64,000 nt of DNA, from assembly GCF_000252445.1 (NCBI RefSeq), contig NC_017790.1, forward strand, positions 638,144 through 702,143, read 5' to 3'. Of this stretch, positions 8,540 to 16,900 are shown piece by piece. Below the pieces are notes generated by a model. The model had not been told where the DNA came from and ran no database searches. It saw nothing but the letters and a program-made list of their open reading frames with translations. Every line of letters starts with the position of its first letter. Positions within the stretch are counted from its first letter, which is position 1. Source of the DNA: Deinococcus gobiensis I-0. GTDB lineage: Bacteria > Deinococcota > Deinococci > Deinococcales > Deinococcaceae. A program made the translations under genes and the position numbers.

Positions 8540-8937
8540 GCGACCACCTCGGCACCGGCTGGGCCTTTCCGGTCGCCACCGACCCGCGCGGACGCATCGG
8601 CATGGTGAGCGGCGTGCGCGCGGTCGAGCAGGCGATGCTGATGATCCTGATGACCCCCAAGGGCCAGCGCGTGATGCGGCCCGAATACGGCTGTCAGCTG
8701 CATGAGCTGGTCTTCGCGCCCAACGACGCGAGTACGCTGGGCCTCGCCTCCTACTACGTCCACGAGGCGCTGAGCACCTGGGAGCCGCGCATCGAACTCG
8801 AGGAAGTGGACGCCGACGTGGACCCCGACTATCCCGAGCGCATCGTGATCCGGGTCAACTACCGCCTCGTGGACGAGCCCAACAGCCGCTCGCTGGTTTT
8901 TCCCTTCTACCGCATGCCGACCGAAACCCTGCCCTGA
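8536..8937 (+). CDS. eCIS baseplate wedge protein, GPW/gp25 family
   Basis: This 133-residue protein is a gp25/GPW-family member, the small wedge protein that helps start sheath polymerisation. Visible family signatures are GTGWAFPVATDPRGRIGMVSG at the start, then EQAMLMILMTPKGQRVMRPEYGC, and the wedge sequence YYVHEALSTWEPRIEL followed by strand-rich RIVIRVNYRLVDE. Length is normal for the family. The ATG at 8536 overlaps the stop of a short leader frame. It is the first clear structural gene of the plus-strand eCIS arm, followed 51 bases later by the large baseplate protein. Confidence 0.93.
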   Translation: MSDHLGTGWAFPVATDPRGRIGMVSGVRAVEQAMLMILMTPKGQRVMRPEYGCQLHELVFAPNDASTLGLASYYVHEALSTWEPRIELEEVDADVDPDYPERIVIRVNYRLVDEPNSRSLVFPFYRMPTETLP

Positions 8938-8988
8938 GCGGCAGGTCCCCGCCTTTTCGGCCCGGCCGGCCCTTTTCCGAGGTCAAGC

Positions 8989-11007
8989 GTGCCCCTACCC
9001 ACCGCCAACCTGGACGACCGCCGCTTCGACGACATCGTCGCGCAGGCCCGTCAGCTCATTCCGCAGTACTGCCCCGAGTGGACCGACCACAACACCTCGG
9101 ACCCCGGCATGGCGCTCATCGAGATCTTCGCCTGGATGACCGACCTGCTCCTCGTGCGGGTCAACCAGGTGCCGGACAAGATGTACGTCAAGTTCCTGGA
9201 ACTCATCGGCGTGCAGCTCGAACCGCCGCGCGCGGCCGTGGCGCCCGTGACCTTCTACCTGACGGCCGCGCCGTCGAGTCCGCTGACCATCAACGCCGGG
9301 TCGGAGGTCGCCACGGTGCGCACCGAGGTCACCGAGGCGACCGTGTTCTCGACCGAGGCCGACCTGACGGTGAACCCGGCCGAGCTGCTCGCGGCCTACA
9401 GCGGCAACGCGCTGGGCGAGAACACCTTCGTGCAGCACGACCTGGAGCGCCTGGGCGTGCTGGGCCACAAGGTACCGATCTTCTCGCCCGAGCCGGTGCC
9501 GGGCGACGCCTTTTATCTGTGTTTCGCCACGGACCTGAGCAGCCACGTCGTCTCGCTGATGATGGTCTGCGAGGTCGCGGGGGGCGCGGGCGTGAACCCC
9601 AAGGAGCCGCCCTTCGTGTGGGAGGTCTGGCAGGGGCCGCTGAACCGCTGGGTGACCTGCACGGTCGAGTTCGACGGCACGCTGGCCTTCAACAGCAGTG
9701 GCGAGACGGTCCTGCGCCTGCCGGGCATGGTCGCCGAGGAATTCTTCGCTCAGCAGGGCTACTGGCTGCGCTGCCGGATCACCAGCGAGCAGAACTACGC
9801 GGGCTACCGCGTCTCGCCCGACCTGGAATCGCTGGCGGTCGAGTCGCGCGGGGGCACGGTCACGGCGCGGCACGCGGTCGTCGTGCGCGGCGAGGTGCTG
9901 GGCCGCAGCGACGGCACGCCGGGGCAGCGTTTCGCGCTGGTGAACACGCCGGTGCTGCATATGGACAGCGCCGAGGACGTGATCGTCAGCGAGCTGGGCG
10001 GCGAGACCCCCGAGGTCTGGACGCTGGTGCCCGACTTCGCCGACTCGGGTCCCGAGGACCGGCACTACCGGCTGGACCATGTGACGGGCGAGATCACCTT
10101 CGGGCCGGCGCTGCTGCAACCCGACGGCACGGTGTACCGCTTCGGGGCGGTGCCGCCGGTCGGGGCGTCGCTGCGCTCGCGGCGCTACCTGTATGGCGGC
10201 GGCGTGCAGGGCAACGTCCCCGCCCGCGCCCTGAGCGTCCTGAAGGCCAGCATTCCCTACGTGGCGCGGGTCATCAACCACGCCCCGGCGGTCGGCGGGC
10301 GCAACGCCCAGACCCTGGAAGACGCCATGATGCGCGTGCCCCAGCAGCTGCGGACCCGCAGCCGCGCCGTGACCGCCGACGATTTCGAGTATCTGGCGAC
10401 CCAGGTGCCGGGCGTGGCCCGCGCGAGCTGCATCACGCCGAACGCGGCGCTCGAAGCCGGCGAGACCTCCTTTCCGGGCCAGATCCGCACGCTGGACGTG
10501 CAGCCGGGGCAGGTCTCGGTGGTCATCCTGCCGCGCGGCGAGGTCACGGCGGGCCGCATCGCGCCCGAGCGGCTGGGCCTGTCGGCCGAACTGCGCGCCA
10601 GCGTCCAGAACTATCTCGACGAGCGCCGCATGGTCGGCACGGTGCTGGAGGTGCGCAGCCCGCAGTACTTCTGGGTGAGCGTCTCGGCGCTGCTGCGCGT
10701 GCCGCCCGGCACCTCCCCGCGCGTGCGCGCCGACGTGCAGCGCGCCGCCGAGGCCGCCCTGTACGCCTACCTCAACCCCTACGTGGGCGGCCCCGAGCGC
10801 CGGGGCTGGCCCTTCCGGCGGGCGCTGTACCTGGCCGAGCTGTACGCCCTGCTGCGCACCGTGCCGGGGGCCGACTTCGTCGAGGACGTGCAGGTGTTCC
10901 TGAGCGACCCCGCCCACCCCGACGCGCGCGAACCGGCCGGGGCGCAGGTGCTGCTGCCGCCGCAGGGCCTGATCGTGTCGGACGTGCATACGGTGCGGGT
11001 CGAATGA
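8989..11007 (+). CDS. Putative baseplate assembly protein (gpJ-like, large eCIS form)
   Basis: This 672-residue protein is of the 'putative baseplate assembly protein' type, the enlarged relative of phage gpJ/T4 gp6 in eCIS loci. N-terminal landmarks are LDDRRFDDIVAQARQLIPQY, PEWTDHNTSDPGMALIEIFAW and QVPDKMYVKFLELIGV. Around residue 430 it has the conserved EDAMMRVPQQLRTRSRAVTADDFEYLA followed by VPGVARASCI. Near the C-terminus are YAYLNPYVGG and WPFRRALYLAELYALLRTVPG. It starts at GTG 8989 and ends 16 bases before the tail protein I gene. Confidence 0.93.
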   Translation: MPLPTANLDDRRFDDIVAQARQLIPQYCPEWTDHNTSDPGMALIEIFAWMTDLLLVRVNQVPDKMYVKFLELIGVQLEPPRAAVAPVTFYLTAAPSSPLTINAGSEVATVRTEVTEATVFSTEADLTVNPAELLAAYSGNALGENTFVQHDLERLGVLGHKVPIFSPEPVPGDAFYLCFATDLSSHVVSLMMVCEVAGGAGVNPKEPPFVWEVWQGPLNRWVTCTVEFDGTLAFNSSGETVLRLPGMVAEEFFAQQGYWLRCRITSEQNYAGYRVSPDLESLAVESRGGTVTARHAVVVRGEVLGRSDGTPGQRFALVNTPVLHMDSAEDVIVSELGGETPEVWTLVPDFADSGPEDRHYRLDHVTGEITFGPALLQPDGTVYRFGAVPPVGASLRSRRYLYGGGVQGNVPARALSVLKASIPYVARVINHAPAVGGRNAQTLEDAMMRVPQQLRTRSRAVTADDFEYLATQVPGVARASCITPNAALEAGETSFPGQIRTLDVQPGQVSVVILPRGEVTAGRIAPERLGLSAELRASVQNYLDERRMVGTVLEVRSPQYFWVSVSALLRVPPGTSPRVRADVQRAAEAALYAYLNPYVGGPERRGWPFRRALYLAELYALLRTVPGADFVEDVQVFLSDPAHPDAREPAGAQVLLPPQGLIVSDVHTVRVE

Positions 11008-11023
11008 GCAGGAGGCGCGGGCC

Positions 11024-11920
11024 ATGAGTGGCCGCCTGTTCGTGCAGTACCAGGGAGAGACCGTCCGGGTGCTGAACCTGGAGATGTCGCTGCTGTCGGT
11101 GGGCCGCACGCCCGACAACGGGCTGGCGCTGCGCGACCCCTCGGTCGCCATCCGGCACGCCGAGGTGCGGCTGCTCTCGGGGCAGTTCGTGATCACCGAC
11201 CTGGGCAACGGCGAGACGTACATGGCCGGGCGGCGGCTGATGCCCTTCCAGCCGCAGGTGCTCGCGGAAGGTACCCTCATCCAGATCGGTCCCTACGTGC
11301 TGGCCTACGCGCCCGGCGAGGACGCGCTGCCCGAACCGCCCGAGCCGGAGCCGCTGCCCGAGCTGACCTTCACGGCGCTGCCGCTCGCCCCGGCCCGGAC
11401 GCCCTGGCCCGCGAAACCCGAGACCAAACCCGCGAGCGCGTACCTGGACTACCTGCCCGCACTGTTCACCGAGTCGGACTTCCTGGGCCGTTACCTCCTG
11501 ATCTTCGAGACGCTGTGGGAGCCGCTGCAACGCCGCCAGGAGCATATCGAGATGTACTTCGCGCCCGGCACGGCCCCGGCCGAACTGCTGGACTGGCTCT
11601 CGTCGTGGCTGGGGCTGGCCCCCGACCCGCACTGGCCCGAGAGCCGCAAGCGGCTGTGGGTGCGCGAGGCCATGAGCCTGCTGCGCTGGCGCGGCACGCC
11701 CTACGGCCTGCGGCGCATCGTGGAACTGGGCTGCGGCGTCACGCCACAGATCGAGGAGGACCCCGCGCGCCCCTACCACGTGCGGGTGCTGCTGCCCGAT
11801 CCCGAACCGGCGGGCCTGACCGACGTGACCCGTGACAGCGCCCGGCAGCTCGTCGCCCGGCACATGCCTGCGCATGTCGTGTACGAGATCGTGTTCGTGC
11901 CCGCTCCGGCCGCCGACTGA
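11024..11920 (+). CDS. Tail protein I-like baseplate protein with N-terminal FHA domain
   Basis: This 298-residue protein joins two domains. Residues about 1-100 form an FHA-like fold (LLSVGRTPDNGLALRDPSVA, then IRHAEV, ITDLGNGETYMAGRRL). Residues about 135-295 match phage tail protein I/eCIS baseplate proteins (YLDYLPALFTESDFLGRYL, ELLDWLSSWLGLAPDPHWPE, LLRWRGTPYGLRRIVELGCG). The phosphothreonine-binding set is only partly kept: the GR arginine and the NG asparagine are present, but the usual S-R before H is A-I. FHA domains bind phosphothreonine in other systems, so a link with the kinase-like protein at 13976-18187 is plausible but unproven. An overlapping short tandem repeat contains its stop codon. 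Confidence 0.85.
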   Translation: MSGRLFVQYQGETVRVLNLEMSLLSVGRTPDNGLALRDPSVAIRHAEVRLLSGQFVITDLGNGETYMAGRRLMPFQPQVLAEGTLIQIGPYVLAYAPGEDALPEPPEPEPLPELTFTALPLAPARTPWPAKPETKPASAYLDYLPALFTESDFLGRYLLIFETLWEPLQRRQEHIEMYFAPGTAPAELLDWLSSWLGLAPDPHWPESRKRLWVREAMSLLRWRGTPYGLRRIVELGCGVTPQIEEDPARPYHVRVLLPDPEPAGLTDVTRDSARQLVARHMPAHVVYEIVFVPAPAAD

Positions 11921-11953
11921 GGCGACACCGGGGACTGAGGCGGCACCGGGGAC
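11918..11953. repeat. Two 18-bp tandem units at the end of the FHA-tail gene
   Basis: TGAGGCGACACCGGGGAC is followed directly by TGAGGCGGCACCGGGGAC (one mismatch). The first unit begins with the TGA stop codon of the upstream gene, so the second unit repeats an in-frame-like stop. Probably a small replication-slippage duplication. Confidence 0.8.
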
Positions 11954-12536
11954 TGCCGGACAGGAACCGGGCGGGCCACTCCCCATCTCCCAGGTACATG
12001 AAGTGGGGTCGCCTCTGTGCGGCGCGGGCAGACCGCTTCTGGGAATACGCGAGTGCCGTGTGCCTTTTCAGCGGTCCAGAAGGCACCCCCCGGCCTGACC
12101 CTGCCCAGCAAGCCCCCTCATCCGTCCCCTCGCCCTGTCCGATCTCACCCTCCGGCCTGCCCTTGAATACCTGCCGCGAAGCGCTCATCCAGGTGAGCGG
12201 CACCAGCATCAACGTCGTACCGGCAGGCCACGGCTTCGGCGGCATAGTGATCTCCCGGATGGCTGGGGCAGTTCCGGGAAAGCTTGGCAGGCCGATCTGT
12301 CTCGCGGCCCTGAAATCCGGGAACGGCGAGCGCCAGGAGCACGCCACCAGCGCCGGCTTCCGGCAGACCGTGGGAAGGCGCGTCTCCTTCGCCGAGAGCG
12401 GGACGCTCGACACCTCGCATCTGCCCTTCGTCTCGCAGCCCGCCGTCCTGGCCCAGACCCATGAAAGGCCACAAATGCCCGCAGGCGGTCGCCCAGACTG
12501 TAGGAGTCCCCGCTGGGCCGCCCCCTCGCCCGACCC
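11954..12536. other. Intergenic stretch without a supportable gene
   Basis: Both strands were read in all frames. Open frames exist, but they lack ribosome binding sites and domain-like sequence. One minus-strand frame spanning about 12150-12470 contains a mildly protein-like segment (TTLMLVPLTWMSASRQVF) that could be a decayed gene. No hairpin with a T-tract was found. It separates the eCIS baseplate genes from the photolyase gene. Confidence 0.5.
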
Positions 12537-12542
12537 TATGAT
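12537..12542 (+). promoter_or_regulatory. -10 box TATGAT of a leaderless photolyase transcript
   Basis: TATGAT ends 6 bases before the GTG start at 12549. That spacing puts the transcript start at or within a base or two of the start codon, and no Shine-Dalgarno sequence is present. The -35 region (TGGGCC near 12514) is poor. Confidence 0.55.
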
Positions 12543-12548
12543 CGCCCC

Positions 12549-13889
12549 GTGATTCACGACACCCGCGTCTCGGCCCTGAACCGGCACTCCGAACACCCCG
12601 GCGGCGACCACGTCCTGCTGTGGGTCCAGGCCAGCGTGCGGGTGCGGGACAACCACGCCCTGGAATACGCCGTGCAGGCCGCCAACCGACTGAAGCTGCC
12701 GCTGGTGGCGGTCTTCGGCCTGACCCCCGGTTACCCCGAGGCGAACGCGCGGCACTATCTCTATCTTCTGGAGGGTCTGCGGAACCTGCGCGCAGGGCTG
12801 GAAAAGCGGGGCGTGCCGCTCCGCGTCGCCCTGGGCGACCCGGTGACGGAGGTAAAGAAGGCGGCGCGGGCGGCGGCCCTGGTCGTCACCGATCTGGGCT
12901 ACATGCGCGTCCAGCGGCAATGGCGGGACGACCTGGCGGCGGCGCTGAAAGTGTCCCTGGTCGCGGTCGAGTCGGAGGCGGTCGTGCCTGTGCGGGTCGC
13001 CAGCCCCAAGCAGGAATACGCCGCGCGCACCATCCGCCCCAAGATCCACCGGCTGTGGCAGGACTATCTGGTGCCGCTGGACACCCATGACCTGGCCCAC
13101 CGGGCAGACGACTGGGACCCCGGCGAGGCGGTGGATGACCCGGCGGCCCTCGCGGCGCGCCTGCCCATCGACCAGAGTGTCGGCGCGGGCCACGAGACGG
13201 GGGGCGAGGCGGCGGCCCTGGCGCGGCTGGAGGAGTTCATCGCCCACGACCTCGCGCACTACCACGAGCGGCGCAACGACCCCACCATCGACGGCAGCAG
13301 CCGCCTGAGCGCCTACCTGCACTACGGGCACCTCTCGCCGCTGACCGTCGCCCTGGCCGCGCTGGACCACCCGGGGCCCGGCACCGACGCCCTGCTCGAA
13401 GAACTGGTCGTGCGCCGCGAGCTGAGCTTCAACTTCTGCTGGTACAACCCGGACTACGACCGCTACGAGGGCGTGCCCGACTGGGCGCGCAAGACGCTGG
13501 AGGAGCACGAGGACGACCCCCGCCCGGCGCACTACACGCCCGAGCAGCTCGACCGGGGCGAGACGGAGGACCCCTACTGGAACGCCGCCCAGCGCCAGAT
13601 GGTCCAGACCGGGCGGATGCACAACTACATGCGGATGTACTGGGGCAAGAAGCTGCTGGAATGGAGCGCTGGCCCCCGCGAGGCCCACGCGACCATGCTG
13701 GCCCTGAACAACCGCTACGAGCAGGACGGCCGCGACGCCAACAGTTTCGTCGGCGTGAGCTGGGTGCTGGGCCTGCACGACCGCCCCTGGGCGCGCCACC
13801 CCGTCTTCGGTACGGTGCGCAGCATGAGCGCCTCCGGGCTGCGGCGCAAATTCGACATGGAGGCGTACGTAAAGGCCTGGGTGAAGTGA
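12549..13889 (+). CDS. Class II CPD photolyase
   Basis: This 446-residue FAD enzyme would repair UV-induced cyclobutane pyrimidine dimers using blue light. The N-terminal photolyase domain (VLLWVQASVRVRDNHALEYA, then LPLVAVFGLTPGYPEANARH) is Rossmann-like. The C-terminal catalytic part has class II landmarks: the stretch at about residues 345-375 with QMVQTGRMHNYMRMYWGKKL, and ALNNRYEQDGRDANSFVGVS followed by WVLGLHDRPW. The DPYWNAAQRQ motif also fits. It starts at GTG behind a leaderless-type -10 box. It stands between eCIS baseplate genes and the eCIS kinase-like gene with its own promoter, so it looks like an insertion into the locus and not part of the particle. Confidence 0.92.
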   Translation: MIHDTRVSALNRHSEHPGGDHVLLWVQASVRVRDNHALEYAVQAANRLKLPLVAVFGLTPGYPEANARHYLYLLEGLRNLRAGLEKRGVPLRVALGDPVTEVKKAARAAALVVTDLGYMRVQRQWRDDLAAALKVSLVAVESEAVVPVRVASPKQEYAARTIRPKIHRLWQDYLVPLDTHDLAHRADDWDPGEAVDDPAALAARLPIDQSVGAGHETGGEAAALARLEEFIAHDLAHYHERRNDPTIDGSSRLSAYLHYGHLSPLTVALAALDHPGPGTDALLEELVVRRELSFNFCWYNPDYDRYEGVPDWARKTLEEHEDDPRPAHYTPEQLDRGETEDPYWNAAQRQMVQTGRMHNYMRMYWGKKLLEWSAGPREAHATMLALNNRYEQDGRDANSFVGVSWVLGLHDRPWARHPVFGTVRSMSASGLRRKFDMEAYVKAWVK

Positions 13890-13975
13890 CCGGAGGTCCC
13901 CCCGCGCCCTGCCCGTTTTGCTCCCCGGGCCGCGCCGAAGTCGGCTAGACTGCTGGCTATGATCGGAGGGCGGCC

Positions 13976-16900
13976 ATGAGTGCCACGGGCACGATCTTTG
14001 AAGGCTTCCGGCTGCTGCGGCCGCTGGGGCAGGGGTGGCTCGGGCAGGTCTTCACGGCCCAGAACCTCGACGGGGCGGGCGTGCAGGCGCTGCGCGTCGT
14101 GTCGCCCGAACTCGTGGCGCAGCCGGGGGTCATGACCCAGTTCCGGCGGCTGTTCGCCAAGTGGCGGCGGCTCTCGCACCCGAACGTGCTGCTGCCCGAC
14201 GACCTGCTGGAACGCGAGCAGCACGTCATGTACGCCATGCCTCTGGCCCAGAGCGGCAGCGTGCGCCAGCTCTTGCAGTCGCAGGTGCGCTCGGGCGAGT
14301 TCCTCGACCTGCTGGTCGCCGTGGACCTCGCGCGGCAGGCGGCGGGCGCGGTCGCCTACGCACACGAACACAACCTGATGCACGGCGACCTCAAGCCCGA
14401 GAACCTCCTGCTGACCCCGGCGCGAGCGCTGCTGGGGCGCCGGGCCTACGGGGTGCTGGTCTCCGACTTCGGGGTGGCCGAGCTTCAGGCCTTCACGCAC
14501 GGCACGCACGACCGCCAGATCATGAGCGCGCCCGCCTACATGGCCCCCGAGCAGTTCCGGGGCGTACGCAGCGAGACGCGCAGCGACCTGTACGCGCTGG
14601 GCGTCATCCTGTACGAACTGCTCACCAACCTCGTGCCCTTCGAGACGCGCGACCTCGCCGAGGCGATGGACAAGCACCAGCACGTCGCGCCGATCCCGCC
14701 GGGGCAGATCCGCTACGACATTCCCTCCGAGCTGGAGGAGGTCGTGCTGACCTGCATGGCCAAGGCGCCGCAGGACCGCTACCGTACGGCGGCCGAACTC
14801 GAAGAGCAGCTCCAGCGCGTGATGAATACCCTGCTGCCGCAGGGGCCGCAGCCGACCGTGGTGCTGCCGGACATCCCCGAGCCGCCCGCGCCGCGCATCG
14901 AGCCGCTGCGCGACCGCAAGCCCTACGCCCGGCTCCAGATCTGCGACGCGGCCGGGCAACTGCTGCGCGTCGAGCCGCTGACCGGCGACGTGGTGACCAT
15001 CGGGCGCGCGCCGGGCAACTCCATCGTGCTGGAGCACGCGGGCGTGTCGCGCCACCACCTCAGCCTGGACCTGGGCGACGAGGGCGAGGTGCACGTCACC
15101 GAACTCGGCTCGACGAACGGCACCACCCTGGGCGGCGAGGCGCTGCCGTTGCGGGAGGCCCTGCGCTGGCCCGACGGCGGCGTGCTGCGGGTCGAGCCCT
15201 TCTGGCTGCGCCTTCAGCCGCCGCAGCGCGTGGTGCAGCAGGCGCGCATCGCCCTGCTCGTCGAGGACAACGACCTGACGCTGGACCCCGGCGCGACCGT
15301 GCTGCTGCCGGTCAAGCTCTCGAACACCGGGCGCACGGTGGACCACTTCCGGCTGGAGGTCGAGGGCGTACCGGCCGAGTGGGTCCAGAATCTCTACCAC
15401 GAGGTGCAGCTCAACCCCGGCATGTCGGGCGAGACCACCCTGAAGGTCCAGGTGCCGCGCGTGCCCACCTCGCGCGCCCAGACCTACGACGTGCGCGTCA
15501 TCGCGCGCAGCCGCGAGAACCCGGCCGAGTACGGCACCGCGCCGATGAAGTGGACGGTCCAGCCCTTTACCGAGACCGTCACCGAGTTCAAGCCGGTGCG
15601 GCGCAGCGCGTGGCGGCGCACGCACTACCAGCTGCACATGGTCAACGTCTCGAACGTCGCCGTGACCTACGCGCCCACGGTGGGCGACGACGAGGGCGAG
15701 GTGAAGCTCGAGGCGCCCTGGAGCCAGATTCAGGTGCCCGCGAGCGGCAACCTCTCCAACGTCATTCCGGTGCGCACCATCGCCTACAACTACATGATGC
15801 GGCTGCGCGAGGGCATCGGGAAGGTGCGCGTCACCGGCCTGCCCGAGACGCTGACGCTGGAGCCGGGCGCTGCCTACGACCAGCGGCTCGACGTGCGGCT
15901 GCCCATGCGCTGGATCGCCGCGCCGCGCCCGCGCACCCTGCAATACCACCCCAACCCCGACACGGGCGTGGACCGGGCGACCAACCTATCGCTGCTGCAC
16001 CTGCCCCTGATTCCGCTGTGGGCGCTGCCCATCGCGCTGCTCGCGGCGCTGGGGCTGGGCTTCTGGCTGTTCCAGGAGCCGCGCGTGGTCGTGACCGTCG
16101 ATCCCCAGAGCCCGGTGGTGGGCCAGCCCTTCACCCTCAAGTTCCAGTCGCAGAACGCCACGCGCATCGACGTGCAACCTTTCGGCAAGACCGTGACGAA
16201 CACCAACGGCACCCTGCTCGTACCCCAAGGCGTCAAGGAGCCGACCAACGTGCAGCTCATCGTGCACGGGCGCATCCGCAACACGCAGGCCAGCGTGCAG
16301 GTGCAGCCCAAGGTGCTCGCGCCGGTCCTGAGGACCTTTACGGTCACGCCCCAGAACATCACGCCGGGGCAGCAGGCCACCGTCCGCTGGGACGTGGAGG
16401 GCGTGCAGGAGGTCAACATCGAGCCGCTGGGCACCGTGCCCGCCAAGGGCGAGCAGCGCTACACGGTCGAGGCCGACACGACCTTCCGGCTCAGCGCCAG
16501 CAACGGGGGCGGGCAGGTGGACCGCGCCTACCCGGTCAAGGTGCTGCCGGCGGCCATCGAACTGTTCCAGATCGAGCCGGCCGAGGCGGCGGTGGGCCAG
16601 ACGGTCACGCTGCGCTGGCGGGTGCGCAATGCCCAGAGCGTGACCCTGGAGCCGCTGGGCAGCGTCGCCAGCAGCGGCCAGACGAAGTGGCAGGTCAAGG
16701 GCGAGCAGGCCTTCGTGCTGCGCGCCAACGTGAGCGGCGGCGCGCCCATCAGCTCGACCCAGACGCTGCGGGTGCCCGCCCCCGTCATCGAGACCTTTCA
16801 GGTGACGCCCGCGCAGGCGCGCATCGGGGACCCCGTGACCGTCACCTGGAAGGTGCGCAACGCGCCCAACGTGACCATCGACCCGCTCGGCGCGGTCGAG

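Noticed and set aside
8995..11280. Long minus-strand open frame opposite the gpJ-like gene
   Set aside because: High GC keeps opposite frames open; the product is His/Arg/Ala-rich without any motif, while the plus strand encodes a clear baseplate protein.
12145..12474. 109-codon minus-strand ORF between baseplate and photolyase
   Set aside because: No ribosome binding site and no recognisable family; treated as non-coding or a decayed gene.
13715..15949. Long minus-strand open frame opposite the kinase-like gene
   Set aside because: No domain sequence and His/Arg/Gly-rich composition; the plus frame contains a full kinase-like and FHA domain.
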